Origin: Serilophus lunatus
Lineage: Eukaryota; Chordata; Aves; Passeriformes; Eurylaimidae
Direction: 5' to 3'
NCBI GenBank assembly: GCA_013399895.1
Contig: VXBA01005459.1
Location: 168,931-232,930 of the forward strand
DNA length: 64,000 bases
In this document: positions 25,701 through 36,999 of the stretch, piece after piece
How positions within the stretch are numbered: position 1 is the stretch's first letter
Layout: the number at the start of each line of letters is the position of its first letter
The notes under the pieces: model-generated
Told to the model about the DNA's origin: nothing
Databases searched by the model: none
Seen by the model: the letters and a program-made list of their open reading frames with translations, nothing else
Position numbers and translations under genes: made by a program

Positions 25701-28484
25701 AATATGTATTTATGTGACATGCAGCTTTGCCAAGTCAAGGCCAGCACCTACTTCTGGCCCATACATAAACTCAGTAGGAAATTTATGGATGCACCCCTGA
25801 ATGCTGGTGTGGAAAGAGGTCCTGAAGGCTGACAACTAACAGTTAGAGAGAGGTTCCAGCCAAACTCCCAAGCAGTCATGTGCATTTGAGGACAAACAAA
25901 GGCTGACCATGTACCTTTCATCTTCAAAAGCCAACAGCTATTTTGTTTGCTTGCTTTTGGAGAAGATTCCTCAGCAGATTAATTTTACTGTGAAAAGGAA
26001 TCAGTCTTCTGATTTTAGGCCACAGCCACTCCAGAAAAGAAAAAAAAGAGAGAGAACCATTTGATGCTGGACAATGTGAGGCTGAACTCAAAGCAATTTG
26101 GGGAGCAACAAGTTTGACAGTACCAGCCACTGACCTTAGGTGAGTCTGCGGAATCACACCAGTTTGAAACGGACAGGTCCAGATTTCAGATAATTTATTA
26201 CATAACAGCCCTTAGTCAGAAAACTTTCCTGAGGTGAATGAATGAAGATTGCTTTCAGGTCACACTGCTTTCTCTTTTGTTTTCCAGTCCTTGCTAATCT
26301 GAAAACACAGTAAAAATTAGTTTTTTTCATGCTGTATTTCAGTGTTTCCCTCCCAGCCTGAGCAGAGGAAGCAAAGAAGAATGGGAAAATAAATAAAATC
26401 AAGTTATTCTGGAGGATCAAAAGAGTTTAATTTGAGTTTTGGGGCAGAAGTTTGAATTGCCTTTTATTTTCTATGAGTTTATTTTCCTTTCACTCTTACT
26501 TTGAACAGAGTGTACTTTCAAGATAACATTGTTCAAAATCTCACAAAATTTACACATGAAGTGTCTTAAATGAAAGGGAATATTTTAGTTTGAAGATAGG
26601 TGTAGAGTGTCATGATCTAATTACAATAGCATTTTTGAAGGATAATAAGCGTCAAAAGAAATAAACTGAATGTTATGGAAAATAAAAGTAGGGCCAAGAA
26701 TCTAAGGCTGGCCAGAGAAGTTAAACATTGAGGCTTTTCCTTTGGAAGGTTTTAAATCAATTTAGTGCTGGTGAAAGGTGCCAGATCCGTAGCAGAGGAA
26801 AATGATGCCTTTTATTTATTTGCAGGAGAAGTAGGCAAGCACTAGGGACAGCATCTCTGCTTTAGACTATCACTGTACTTAGACACAGAGGTGACCACCA
26901 GGCAAAGCACCTGAAAAGTCCATCTGTCTCTCTTTCTTTCTCTCCTCTGAGCTTACCAGCTACCTGACTACACTTTGCTTTTGAAAGTGGTTTTGATCAT
27001 GTGGATCTATCCATCAGGAGCTACACTGAGACAAATGATTCCTCACATTCAAGTCCAGGAACAGTTGTCAGACCTTTAAAAATAAACTCTTTTTTCTTTT
27101 TTTAAATTTTTTATTTGCACACGAATTTGAATGCCTGTGAATCAAGAGATGGACTCAGGACAGTGTTTCTCTTTTGGGAGCCACAGTTCATAATGAGGTT
27201 TATTCATGGTGTATTTCCACCGTATTTTGGGAATAACAGGAGAGGAGACTCTCCAGTAATATTAGCTGCTCTCCATTAAAACAACATGGTTAGGGGACTA
27301 GCAAAAGAAAGTTTTGGTTTTCAAATTAGTTGTGAAGAGTAGAGAATTTTGATGGCAATAAATGCATCTTTTCGTAGCTATTCAGAACAGCTTTCTTTCT
27401 ACCATGGCTGGGCCTCCAAAACTGGCTGATGCAGTAGCATATGCAAACTTTGTACAATCCCTGTGGGGCTCCTTGTGGGATTCCTCAGATGGTAAGTCAA
27501 ATTGGAAGATTAGGAAGTATTCCATAAAATACAATTTTTTCATGAGGTTTTACCTCCTACCGAATGCAGAACTGGGGCTGAATGAAGGAATCCAACTTTC
27601 GTTGTGTGTTTGGTGCCTAGCTGAAAAAAGAATCCCCTTATAGGTCCCTGGGCACAGTGATGGGGCTCTATCACATTGTGAGGAGTGACTAGCTACCTGG
27701 AAGTCTCTAAAACACACAGTTCAAAGCATCCTATAGGTCATGCATAAGATGTTAAGGAATCGAGCACTTGTCATCTTGAGGGAGATGCTCCAGCCTTGTA
27801 GGCTCAGCCTTCTCAGCTGCTAAGAAGTTAGGTGAGAGATGCTTAGTACCTCCATGCCATTCAGAGAGTTGCAGGCAGTGGAAGGGAAAAAGGAGTGCCT
27901 GCCTGTCTGCAGCTGCAGATGACACAACTTTGAATCAGTGGGGTTAATGGGATCCAGTGACTAACGAGGTATTTCCAAGAGGCAGCTATTTGCCAAGGAA
28001 GCGAGGTGAGGGAAGGGATGTGTCTGTCAGGATCTTCTCTCTTTCTCTCTATGACATGTGGTACTCCAGATGCTGCGAAATTTGGTCTGGGATAAGGCAA
28101 GACAGTTGCACAGAGCCAGTCTCATGTGGTTGTCTAGGGCCTGGGTATTAAAACAAAGACCGAAAAGGAAATAATGATCTGTTTTGAAAATGAAACACAA
28201 TAAGGCATTGCAAGGAAAATCCAGAGGGAAAACTAGTACTCAAAGGGCTGTTCTCAGGCATCTGAAATCAAATTTGTAAGAGAGAGGCAAAAATAAACAG
28301 CAGGGTGAGGGATCTCCAGGACCTGTTGTGAATGAGGGAAGGGAGGTTGGGGTCAGGTTTTGTGCTGCCCACCATAGTGGGTGGAGGGAGGATCCCTGCT
28401 TCCCACATGGGAAACACCCTCGGGTCACAGTCCAATTCCAGAGAGACTCTGTGCTGCAGCAACCCTGTGACTCAAGCTCCTTGT

Positions 28485-28690
28485 GACTCGCAGTTTTGGG
28501 GAATTGCTGCGTTGTCTTGAGCAGCGACAAAGATTGGCTGCAGGCAGCCCCCAATTCCTGCGGCCGCTGTTGTCTGCTGAGATGCTGTCCCGGGATGGCT
28601 GGCCAGTCAGGACTGCTGCTGGGAGCGGGAAGGGCCGACGACCGGCAGCCTTCCACGGGGAAGTTTTCGTGCAGAAATGTCACAACTGGG
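28485..28690. other. Short GC- and CpG-rich patch
   Basis: This stretch of about 200 bp is clearly richer in GC and CpG than its surroundings. It includes 'gcggccgctg', 'cccggg', 'gagcggga' and 'gccgacgaccggcagcc', with several intact CpGs in otherwise CpG-poor DNA. Long frames are open on both strands across it (minus 28240-28848, plus 28483-28926), as expected where stop codons are scarce. It could be a small unmethylated regulatory element or an alternative first exon. No TATA box, initiator or start codon context decides between these. Confidence 0.4.
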
Positions 28691-30717
28691 TCTTTCAGGA
28701 GAGAGAGATGGCTCCTTGCAGAATTCGAGAGGAAAACAGGAAAGTGTTCTCCCTGTATCCAATAATAAACTTGAAATGGCCAAAGGAAAAAGTACTTGGC
28801 ATTCACAAAAACTTTTGTCTTACTGAAAAACCTCAGAGACACCAGCACTTCACTGGTTTGTATAGAGGCTGTGCACTGGTAAAGGACTTGCCAGCTTTTA
28901 TGCGCTGCCCCACCAATCTAAATTAATTTGAGATCTTTGGGATTGACTCCAAAGGTGATAAAGTCGGTCAGCTTTCATTTCCTCTCCTTCTTTGATCTCT
29001 CTCCTGAGGCTGCCTTCAATGGAACATAAAGAATTGATTTTATTGTTATTCTTGATGATAAGATGACATAGCCCCAGTGGGAATAGAACAGAAATCGTGA
29101 AACATCTTTTTTTTTTTTTTNTTTTCTCCCTGAACAAGATTTCAAGAATTTTGATTGGGACTGTGTTTCAGAGAGGTTGCATTGCACTCTGCTGATCTCC
29201 ATGCATGTGCAAGCTGGGGTTTCTTTGTGAGGGACCTATAGCTGAATGGTGTGACTCTTTAACTCTGAAACTCTGCAGCTGCCTTTGTGATACATCTCTC
29301 CTCTACTCTTGAAAGAACAATATATAGAGCGATTATTAGACTCACATTTATATATTTCGGTGATGGGCAATATTTATTTTTGTTGAGAAAAGAATGATCT
29401 GTGCACCGTCTATATACACCAATTAATCAAATAAATAATATTAAACAGCATACATGTATTCTTTTCCAAGCACCTTACAGAAAATAGAGGATATTTTTTC
29501 ATATTTCATATTTTCATGTTATAAGATTATTTAACCTGCAGTCAGCTCTAAATCTAGTTCTTTTGGACACTAGGTTTTGCCCGGGTGACTCTGGCACTAA
29601 AATATAGCATTATAACCAATGTCACTAGGGTGAATCTTTTGACATTAAAGAGCCTGGCAGTTGTCTGACAGCTGAAGAGACCTTTACAGGACTAATCTCA
29701 CTCTTTTGAATAAGGGTTGCCACCTCTACTGGGAATTTAGTAAGGAAGATTTTTAATCTTTTTGCCTGTGAGACAAGGTTTCTTTGAGCACATGGAAATG
29801 ATCCTCTCAGTTTTCTGACTTCCTGAGAGAAAAAAAGTCTTAAAATTGCTTTAAACTTCTCAGAAGTGTGCCTGTGTTATTCCAGTGTATATAATAATAC
29901 CTTTGACTAGTTAGCTTTCCAGCATGTATCCTCCTAGTGTTTTAGTCATGTATCCACTGATAAGGAAAACAGTGATCTTGAAGTCTTCTGGAAGCTCTGT
30001 CTTTTTCTTTTTTTCCTCTTTAATGTGGTAGTTGTCTGAGGTTTTATAAGTGTTGAGACTGGTGAGAAAAACAAAAAAAACCACCACCACCAAAAAACCC
30101 TACCAAAACCTGCTTATCCCAAAACAAATCAGTTTCTTTGTCCATCCAGTGCTTAGTTACACGCTCCTGTTATCTAGCCTATTATGCTCAGGTATTTGCA
30201 GTAATTGTTACTCCAAGATTGTCTACACAAGGAACAATAAATGAAGGGATTAGTCAATCCATAAATAATTGCTGAAATGATTTAACTATTTAATAAGTAT
30301 TGAATTATTTAAATGGTTAGGGATTATGCAGCCTGCTCCTCCCACTGCATTGCTCTGCAGTAAGATTAATGTAAATTTCTCACTCCCATGCATCTGCTCA
30401 AGCTAATTCTTCATCTGGTATGGCTTCTGACCCTGGCCAACAGCAAACTCTACAATTTTTCTTGCTTTCTCTGCGTTTACTTCTTTTTGAATACTTTCAG
30501 TAGACCTCTGGATGCCTATGTGCAAAGAATTGTACACCATCCTAAAAGGAAAGCAAGCAGCATCGTCCTTGGGAAGGCCTAAATACAGCCACAGAGGGAT
30601 CTGGTGTGAAGTACCTCGTATGTTATTAAATGCATACCTGGGCGGGGCCTTCCTGTGTTACGAATCTCCTGGTACTGTAGGTAACCATTCTTTCACAAAC
30701 TGACTCTGCCCTATCCT
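28691..30717. other. Non-coding single-copy DNA with a poly-T and one ambiguous base
   Basis: No gene is supported. A T run at about 29107-29125 is interrupted by an undetermined base (N) at 29121, and a short CCA repeat lies near 30081-30093. The stretch 30560-30717, just before the next CR1, has no recognised identity. Confidence 0.55.
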
Positions 30718-30836
30718 GGTAATACTCTCAGGCACATGGCGTGGCTCTTGGGAATAGTCTTGTGCAGGACTAGAAGTTGGACTCAATGATCCTTGTGGGT
30801 CCCTTCCAACTTGGCATACTCTGTGATTCTGTCATT
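30718..30836 (+). mobile_element. CR1 LINE extreme 3' end, sense strand
   Basis: Only about 120 bp remain: 'atactctcaggcacatgg', 'ggactagaagttggactcaa', 'gatccttgtgggtccctt' and the terminal 'actctgtgattctgtcat'. The same tail subtype ends the copy at 53140-54036. The fragment shows the extreme 5' truncation typical of CR1. Confidence 0.9.
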
Positions 30837-31342
30837 TCATTTTTTACCCCCTTTTCTGCTGAGAGGCTGTTCCAGAGTATTCCAGTTTCCAGACTTTGTT
30901 GTAATCACAAGTTTGATTATAACCAAACCTCATTTACATCTAGGTCCAATTTCCATCTTTGTCCTCACACTGCCTTTCATTCTCAATAACTACTTTTTGC
31001 TTGCTACTTTCAGTGATATGTACAGAGAAGAATCATAGCTTTTCTTTGAAACTCAACTGATATGATGGCCTCTTCATGTCACTCATTATCTTAGTTTTGA
31101 TTTTGTACTTCAGTTCCTCTTGAAGGTGAAGCTAACATTTCTTGTGCATGGATGAGTGCAAACATTGGATTATAGTCATCAGAATGCAGAAGTAAAATCC
31201 CCAACCAGATCAAATACAGGAACTGTTAGAAGCAGAAAGAGAACACAATGTCTTCATGACATTGTTTGAACCTATGACTTGACCATGCCTTGAAATCTGC
31301 CCTACTCTCCTTAGCTTAGAAAGTGTCTATTTAAACTGAGAG

Positions 31343-31853
31343 TAGGGCAGCAAGGATGATGAAGGGTATGGACTGATTGAATACATAGGACCTGTTTGGC
31401 CTGGAAGAGAGGCCACTTGGGAACATATGGTAGGAGACTACAAAATTTGAGAAAAGGTTGATGTGGATTGACTATTCCTTGTTTCACCCTGAAGAAGAAT
31501 TGGAGGGTGCATCATGAAACTGTTTGGAACTAGACTCAAAATGAAAAAAAGGGAGCAGTTCTTTGTGTGATAAGCAGTAGATGTAAGGAAGTCCTTGCAG
31601 AAGGACACAGTAGATTCAACACCAGCTAACAAATAGATTGAAAATCATTTGGAAGAAAAATCCATTGTGGGTTGCTTAATAGTCAAACCACAACTAACGA
31701 AGGAAATCCCCTGAGCTGAAAATGTTTTGAGGCTGTGAGAGTACGAGAAGGAAGTCTTAGATGTGCTTGTCCTATTCTTATTCTTCCTGTTCTTACTCTG
31801 GCCACAGCTGAAGAAATGGTAGTGGGCTAGAAGGATCCTTGCTCTGAATTAGT
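31343..31853 (+). mobile_element. Ancient CR1 LINE fragment, sense strand
   Basis: A strongly diverged old CR1. Recognisable blocks are 'agggcagcaaggatgatgaa', 'ggcctggaagagaggcca', 'gcatcatgaaactgtttgga', 'gtaaggaagtccttgcagaa', 'aaatagattgaaaatcattt' and a terminal 'gtgggctagaaggatccttg', in the order expected of ancient amniote CR1. No open frame of consequence remains. Its age class is like that of 3530-4307. Confidence 0.75.
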
Positions 31854-31929
31854 ACCCCCATTTGTATGTTATTACCATTCTGTGTTGCACCACTCCTTTA
31901 TGTCATGACAACAACTATGTATCTCCTCT

Positions 31930-32383
31930 GGAAATATCTTGGCTGACATATCCTAGGATCACATTTGCTTTTCCTCGTAGTTGCATCACCTGGTAGCTTA
32001 AGTCATCCTGTAATTAACTAATGCTCCCTGTTTCTTCTTCTTAGTCATCTGTGGTTAATAAGCTCTCAGTTTATGGCAGCAGTTCTCACTATTACTCCAT
32101 GAAATATGATATTATGTTGAATAGCTTTGAATTTCATCCCATTTTTTGTCTTCAGTCACCTTCCTCCTCCAATTCTTGGCTTTGCAAGCTTCTCCTAGAA
32201 AAATGGGACCTGTCTCCTTTATGCTATGAGCAAATACCAGTAGCATACTTGCTTTGCATATCAAGGTCACCTGCAAAAACATTAAAGAAAACAGAGCCAA
32301 GGCTGCTCCCTGAGTATTTCCATTAGTAGCTTCTCTACAGACTGATAGTTCCCCTTTCATCAAAACTTGTTGCAGTCTTTTCT
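31930..32383 (-). mobile_element. Ancient CR1 LINE internal fragment, minus strand
   Basis: On the plus strand this reads 'cctaggatcacatttgcttt', 'gaatttcatcccattttttg', 'tcaaggtcacctgcaaaaac', 'ccctgagtatttccattagt', 'ctgatagttcccctttcatc', 'aaaacttgttgcagtctttt'. That series is the antisense of the late reverse-transcriptase region of old amniote CR1. It is a separate insertion from the neighbouring sense fragment, since the orientation and element region differ. The 91-residue plus-strand frame and 83-residue minus-strand frame here are shadows. Confidence 0.78.
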
Positions 32384-35300
32384 TCCTCTACTTCCTTCCC
32401 GCTTGAAGTTCTGTTATTTGGGGCATGATTTTGCACAACCTGTGCATGTGGAGCACCTTCTGGGAAGGGTCTGAGTCTTTAGAGGCAGGTAACACTGGTT
32501 TAACCTTACTCTACCAAAAGAAGCTGCTTTTTCCCCATGTCTTTGACTTCAGCATTGATGGCGATTGGCCAGCATTAATATAACAGCAAAATGCCACCCA
32601 GGTCTTTTTGTGAAAGAGCAGATCTGCCTTCATAGTGAAATATTTGTTTTCCTTTATGAAAAACATGGGAAATTGCATTGGTTCAAATTTTGGTGTTTGC
32701 TTCTTTTGCATTTAGAAAAATGACACGGTGACACTCATCACCTCTGGCTAAAACTTCATTTGCCTTTGAACTATATTTGCTTATTTAACAGTAACTGGCC
32801 GACTGTGGTAAAAGTCAGAAGGTTTTGCTATTTCATTGCTATTGTTCTGTGTAATGTGAGGTAAATTTCAGGGATGCTGCTATATTCCAGCAAGTTAAGA
32901 GATATTTTTGGGAACACATGACCCTCAAAAAAAGATCAATCAGAACCTGATTATTTTGCAGATTACGATGAGGACAGCACTTGTGAAGATTCCTCAGTGA
33001 TTGAAATTTGTTTTCAATTGGAGTTGCAGAATTATCTAGCACCTAAAGATGTCCTTGGATCTTGGAGATGATGGTTCCAGACACCTGATTTCACTGAGTA
33101 GGGAACTCCTCCCATTTCCTTCCTTCCAACCTTTTGGATATTTCTCTGTGTTGTCAGAGACATCTGAAATTGTTTAGTAGGTCCTGTGCAGTTATTTCTG
33201 TGGATACGGAGTAGTGCTACTTGAACACCAGTACTTTATGGGTTTGTGTCAGAGGAACATAGCAGAGTAGGCACTTCCAGATGCTAATGCAGTTTTTCTG
33301 GATGCTCATTTCCATGTGCCTCTCCTGTGGAGTTGGTCCTAGCTAAATTGCAACTCACCTATAAGACTTCATCTCTAAGACTTCTAACCCTAACCCATCT
33401 CTAAGACTTCATTTCTTAACCACCAAGACTGGACTAATAAGTAATTTTAATATAAAGAAGTCAGTAACTGTGTCTCTTTGTCTCAGCAGAATGTTCCCTG
33501 CTCCTTGGAAATTGGTGGTCTAAAAGAAGAAAGTTGTCAGGCCAAGGATCTGCCATCCAGGTGCTCACTCACCCGATCTTTATTTACAGAAACTGGCCAA
33601 AGCACAATTGTCTTTCTGTGAAGTTAGCAAGAGAAATAATGTGGGGCAGAACAAGTGCTGTAGTCAGACAGCAAACAGAATTCTTTAAAATTTCATCATA
33701 TGTCAGTTGCTTTTTTGGTAGAAGCTTGTAACATAGCTTAAAAAGTGGACTCAATGGATTCATGGTTAAGGAGGTGAATGTTTGCACTGGTGAATGGAAG
33801 CACTGTTTGCATGCACAAGCAGAACTGTAGGATGTCTGCCCTGCCAGCCAGCCCCTCACTGTCTTACTGGCACTATTCTCTCTCTATACTCAACAGCATG
33901 GCCCCAGGGAAAACTAAATTACTCGGAACTTATCAAGAGGTTGCTCGGTTACTTAATCATCATAATGGCTCACTTGTCATTTCCTCCAACCTGTGGTATG
34001 TGTGTGCGTGTATTTTACAGAGACTTGAACAATGATATACACATTGATTATAATTGGATAGACTTCCTATTGGCAAAAATGGGCAGAATGCTACAGGTCT
34101 TAGGATGGGCACCTTCTAATAGCAATGCAGGGTCTATGTTTAAACCACCTGCCAGCAGAGAAAACAAATTTTTCTATGGTATGCATTCAGTAATCAATTG
34201 CCCTGTGGTTGTTCATTGAATGAATACAAACATATCCCTTTTAGAACACTTGCATTTAATTTGCAGTATAGAAGCTGTTTAGTTAGATTATCTGTCATTG
34301 CTGGTATGCATGGCAAGGACTAATTTTACTGTCCCCAGTTTAAAAACAACTGTTTGGAATACTCAGTGTTAGTGACACTGATGTCTAAGCAAATTTAGAA
34401 ATAATATTTCTTGCTCTCATGTCATCTGGTCAAGGATGATTTATAATTATGCTTTCAGTGAATGAATAAGAAAGAATTATATTTTCTTCCTCTACTCACA
34501 GCAATGTCTTTTCCTCATTGCTAAAGGAAGTTCCATCATAGTGGCAATATCTCTTTGAAGTCTTACAATCCCTCAGCTAATACTTAGCAATTATCTCAAG
34601 CTTTTGTGTTTGTAGATTTCCAAAGAGGGTAAATATTTTCACGTCTAGAAATGAGGCTGACAAAGACCCAGCCAAGTGAAGTGATTTGTGATGAAAACAC
34701 ACCCTTCCTGATGTTTATGCAGTTGTCCTCACCTCCAGCTCATTGTGACATGCAGCTCAACTCCTAAATGGATGAAAGTGGCTGAAGTTCGGCACCTCAG
34801 AAGGAAGCAACACCTTCCCCTCCCCTCCCCTCAATCTCGTGTCTCTGAGATCATGCTACCTGTGAAGGATAATTTCTGCTATTTATTGCCTGATGCAGCT
34901 GAAGGTTTGGGATCCTGCTTCTTAATGGTCTCCTATGTAATAAGTGCCCCTCACTATTTCCCTTTATCCTGCCCAGTCTTCTCTTCCCTCTGTACTCCAC
35001 TGAGATGCAAGGGCAATTCTTTCTGCAAAACCACGAGGGCTGTAAAGAGCCCTCCCCAAAATGTGATCCTTATGTCTATATCTTTTAGGTGACGAGGAGG
35101 GTATGGAATTTCTTGAACGGTTGTGTGACTCCCATAGATGGTGTGGTGCCTTGGCATGGTCTAGCAGCTCAATAAGGGCCTGACACTAAAGAAAAATTTG
35201 TGTGTCATGAGAAAACACCCCAAGAGTGTCTGTACGGGTAAGACCAAAAGTAGGCAGGCAATTGTCGCCAGTGGGCTCAGAGTGGGTTCCTAAGCATGAG

Positions 35301-35414
35301 GCTACAACAGGCAAGTGAACAATTTCTAGGAAGGTTTACCTGACTTCCAACAGTTATTTGTGTAGGCACTTCCTCAGCTGAGAGGAAGGGGAATAGCCTT
35401 GTACTTAATATCTG
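32384..35414. other. Non-coding single-copy DNA
   Basis: No repeat family or gene was recognised. Two units of a telomere-like motif ('ctaaccctaaccc', about 33387-33399) are too few to count as a telomeric array. The plus-strand frame at 33794-34219 (141 residues) lacks splice signals and family resemblance. If the minus-strand candidate gene at 35.4-38.4 kb is real, its 3' untranslated region would lie at the right end of this stretch. The nearest minus-strand AATAAA I noticed is near 34880. Confidence 0.5.
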
Positions 35415-35515
35415 TCAATAGATTATTTCTTTTTCCCAAGCTCTCAAATTTTTCCCAAACTCTGTGAACTTTTTCAGTTGCTTTTTAAACTGTTTAACAT
35501 GCACTGTAGCAAGTT
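35415..35515 (-). CDS. Candidate terminal exon (E6) of an unidentified minus-strand gene
   Basis: On the minus strand a strong acceptor ('tgtgttcctcag') precedes two bases plus 32 codons and a TGA. The reading phase (one base needed from the previous exon) matches the donor that ends candidate exon E5 at 36089. The predicted tail is strongly basic and lysine-rich (residues like 'VKQFKKQLKKFTEFGKNLR'), so it could be cytosolic or nuclear. I recognise no family. A chance open frame remains quite possible because the segment is only about 100 bp. Confidence 0.25.
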
Positions 35516-35679
35516 CTGAGGAACACAACTGAATCCTGTGTGTGTAGTATGTCCTCTCATTTGCTTGGAATCCACCATCTGCTAGTTTTATAAAATGCTC
35601 CCTAATTCTTTGCATATGAAGAGATAGATGTAGGAAAGTTCCCCGTTTTTTTCTCTATCTCTCAAGATTTTATGCATTT

Positions 35680-35798
35680 GTATTTAATATGTGTGTTTGA
35701 TACATGAATATATTGTATACATGTGTATTTGATACATATTCCTGTTTGATACATGTATACATTGTATACATGTATTTGACGTGTGCATTTGGTATATG
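35680..35798. repeat. AT-rich minisatellite-like array
   Basis: Degenerate repeats of 'gtatttgatacatg' and 'attgtatacatgta' recur four or five times. Several units are self-complementary ('tacatgtatacattgtatac'). The array lies immediately on the plus-strand left side of the CR1 at 35825, next to its 3' octamer end. Confidence 0.75.
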
Positions 35799-35824
35799 CC
35801 ATATTCCTCCTCAGCCTCTGTTTT

Positions 35825-36072
35825 TCATAGAATCATAGAATGTCTTGGCTTGGAAAAGACCTTAAAGAGCATCTGGTTCCAACCTCTCCCTGTCAAGTCA
35901 TACCTTCCACTTCACCAGGTCCTCATGTTCCCATCCAACATGGCCTTGAACACCTTCAGGGATGGGGAGTCTACAGTCTCTCTGGGAAACCAGTTCCAGT
36001 GACTCACCACCCTCAAAGTGAAAAATTTCTTCCTAATATCTAATCAAAATACACCCTCTGTCCGTTTAAAGG
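35825..36072 (-). mobile_element. CR1 LINE 3' end, minus strand
   Basis: A minus-oriented CR1: 'tcatagaatcatagaatgtc', 'aaaagaccttaaagagcatc', 'gccttgaacaccttcaggga', 'aatttcttcctaatatctaa' and 'ctgtccgtttaaagg', then an abrupt 5' truncation. It is about 250 bp and well preserved, so it is among the younger copies here. It lies between candidate exons E5 and E6 and would sit within that intron. It ends about 17 bp beyond the proposed E5 donor. Confidence 0.94.
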
Positions 36073-36088
36073 TCACTTTGCGCCTCAC

Positions 36089-36359
36089 TCCCTGGCCGAG
36101 GCATCTCCAGAGTCTGGGTAAGCAGGTGATCACCAGGGAATGAGGCCTGGAAGATGCGGGAGGCATCATAATAGGAGACCTTCTTGCTCTGAACAATCAC
36201 ATTTGGTATCATCATCAGTCTGTAAATCACTGTGGGTTCTGCTCCTTCTTTTCCACTTAATCCATTATCTAAGACAGATGAAAACTGCTTAGAAGTAGAT
36301 AAAATGATTGTATCCTCTCCATTGATAATTTTGTAACCAAGCCAAATTCTCTGCTGTCC
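36089..36359 (-). CDS. Candidate internal exon (E5), unidentified protein
   Basis: On the minus strand, acceptor 'ctatttcacacag' opens 90 codons that run to a possible donor 'ccagggagtgagg' (phase 1). The third codon positions are richer in G and C than the surrounding DNA over the second half, as in coding sequence. The peptide begins GQQRIWLGYKIINGEDTIIL and includes YRLMMIPNVIVQSKKVSYYD, a pattern of alternating hydrophobic residues suggesting beta strands. I do not recognise the family. The entry phase (0) does not match the exit phase of E4 (1). An exon may be missing, a boundary may be misplaced, or the locus may be a pseudogene with a frameshift. Confidence 0.35.
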
Positions 36360-36999
36360 CTGTGTGAAATAGAGTGCACTTTGATGTGACCCACTGTAGA
36401 ACAACTTCCTTATTCTTCAGCTAGTTAGAAGAGCATAATGAATTTGCTTTTCTTTAGAAAAAGGCAGGATAAGAGAAAGAAAATGCCTCATGCTCATTCA
36501 CAATGCTGCCAGATCATCTTGCTAGCTTAGATTTTGCTTAGTAAAACAGACATTACTGTACTCTTCAACCCTAGTCTTGGGCACGATTTTAATAAATACT
36601 TGCAGTAATAACACAAATAATGTCCACCTTTTTTTTCTGCAAAATATAAGATTAGAGAGAAAAAGATTAGCAATTGAAAATAAAGAATGACCTTTGAAAT
36701 GAAGGAGATGAAACTATTCAAGGAATTTACAAGAATTATTGTTCCAGATTATGTCGATGGCAAGTAGTTGTCAACACTAAGATTGTTAATGTCTGCTGGA
36801 CCTATGCAGCAACAGGCTTGTGTATGCAGAAGAGAGCATGTCCTTCACATTTCCTAGTTATGCAAAGGAGATATTTTATGGACAGCATCATTTAATCAAG
36901 ATTGTATTTGATTGAGTATTTCAGATTGATTATCAAAGCTCATTTGGTAGAAAATCTGCAGTTTCAGGTACTGCAAATTGTGCATCTGTATGCACTCAC

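Larger units (their letters stand above)
12131..28484. other. Long non-coding stretch, single-copy
   Basis: I found no supportable gene and no recognisable interspersed repeat in this 16-kb stretch. Landmarks are a hairpin around a TA repeat (18089-18148), a short tandem repeat (18305-18344), a 14-bp perfect palindrome at 19734-19747, and a 16-bp perfect tandem pair (22684-22715). The longest frames (minus 20873-21337, minus 21472-21813) are of a length expected by chance here and have no convincing exon boundaries. Confidence 0.55.

Noticed and set aside
28240..28926. Longest open frames in the window (202 residues minus, 147 residues plus) over the same DNA
   Set aside because: They overlap on opposite strands in a GC-rich patch where stops are rare, have no clear splice boundaries and resemble no protein family known to me.
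33387..33399. Telomere-like 'ctaaccctaaccc'
   Set aside because: Only about two units, too short for an interstitial telomeric array.
33794..34219. 141-residue plus-strand frame
   Set aside because: A second frame is open over the same DNA (33778-34035); there is no splice evidence and no family resemblance.
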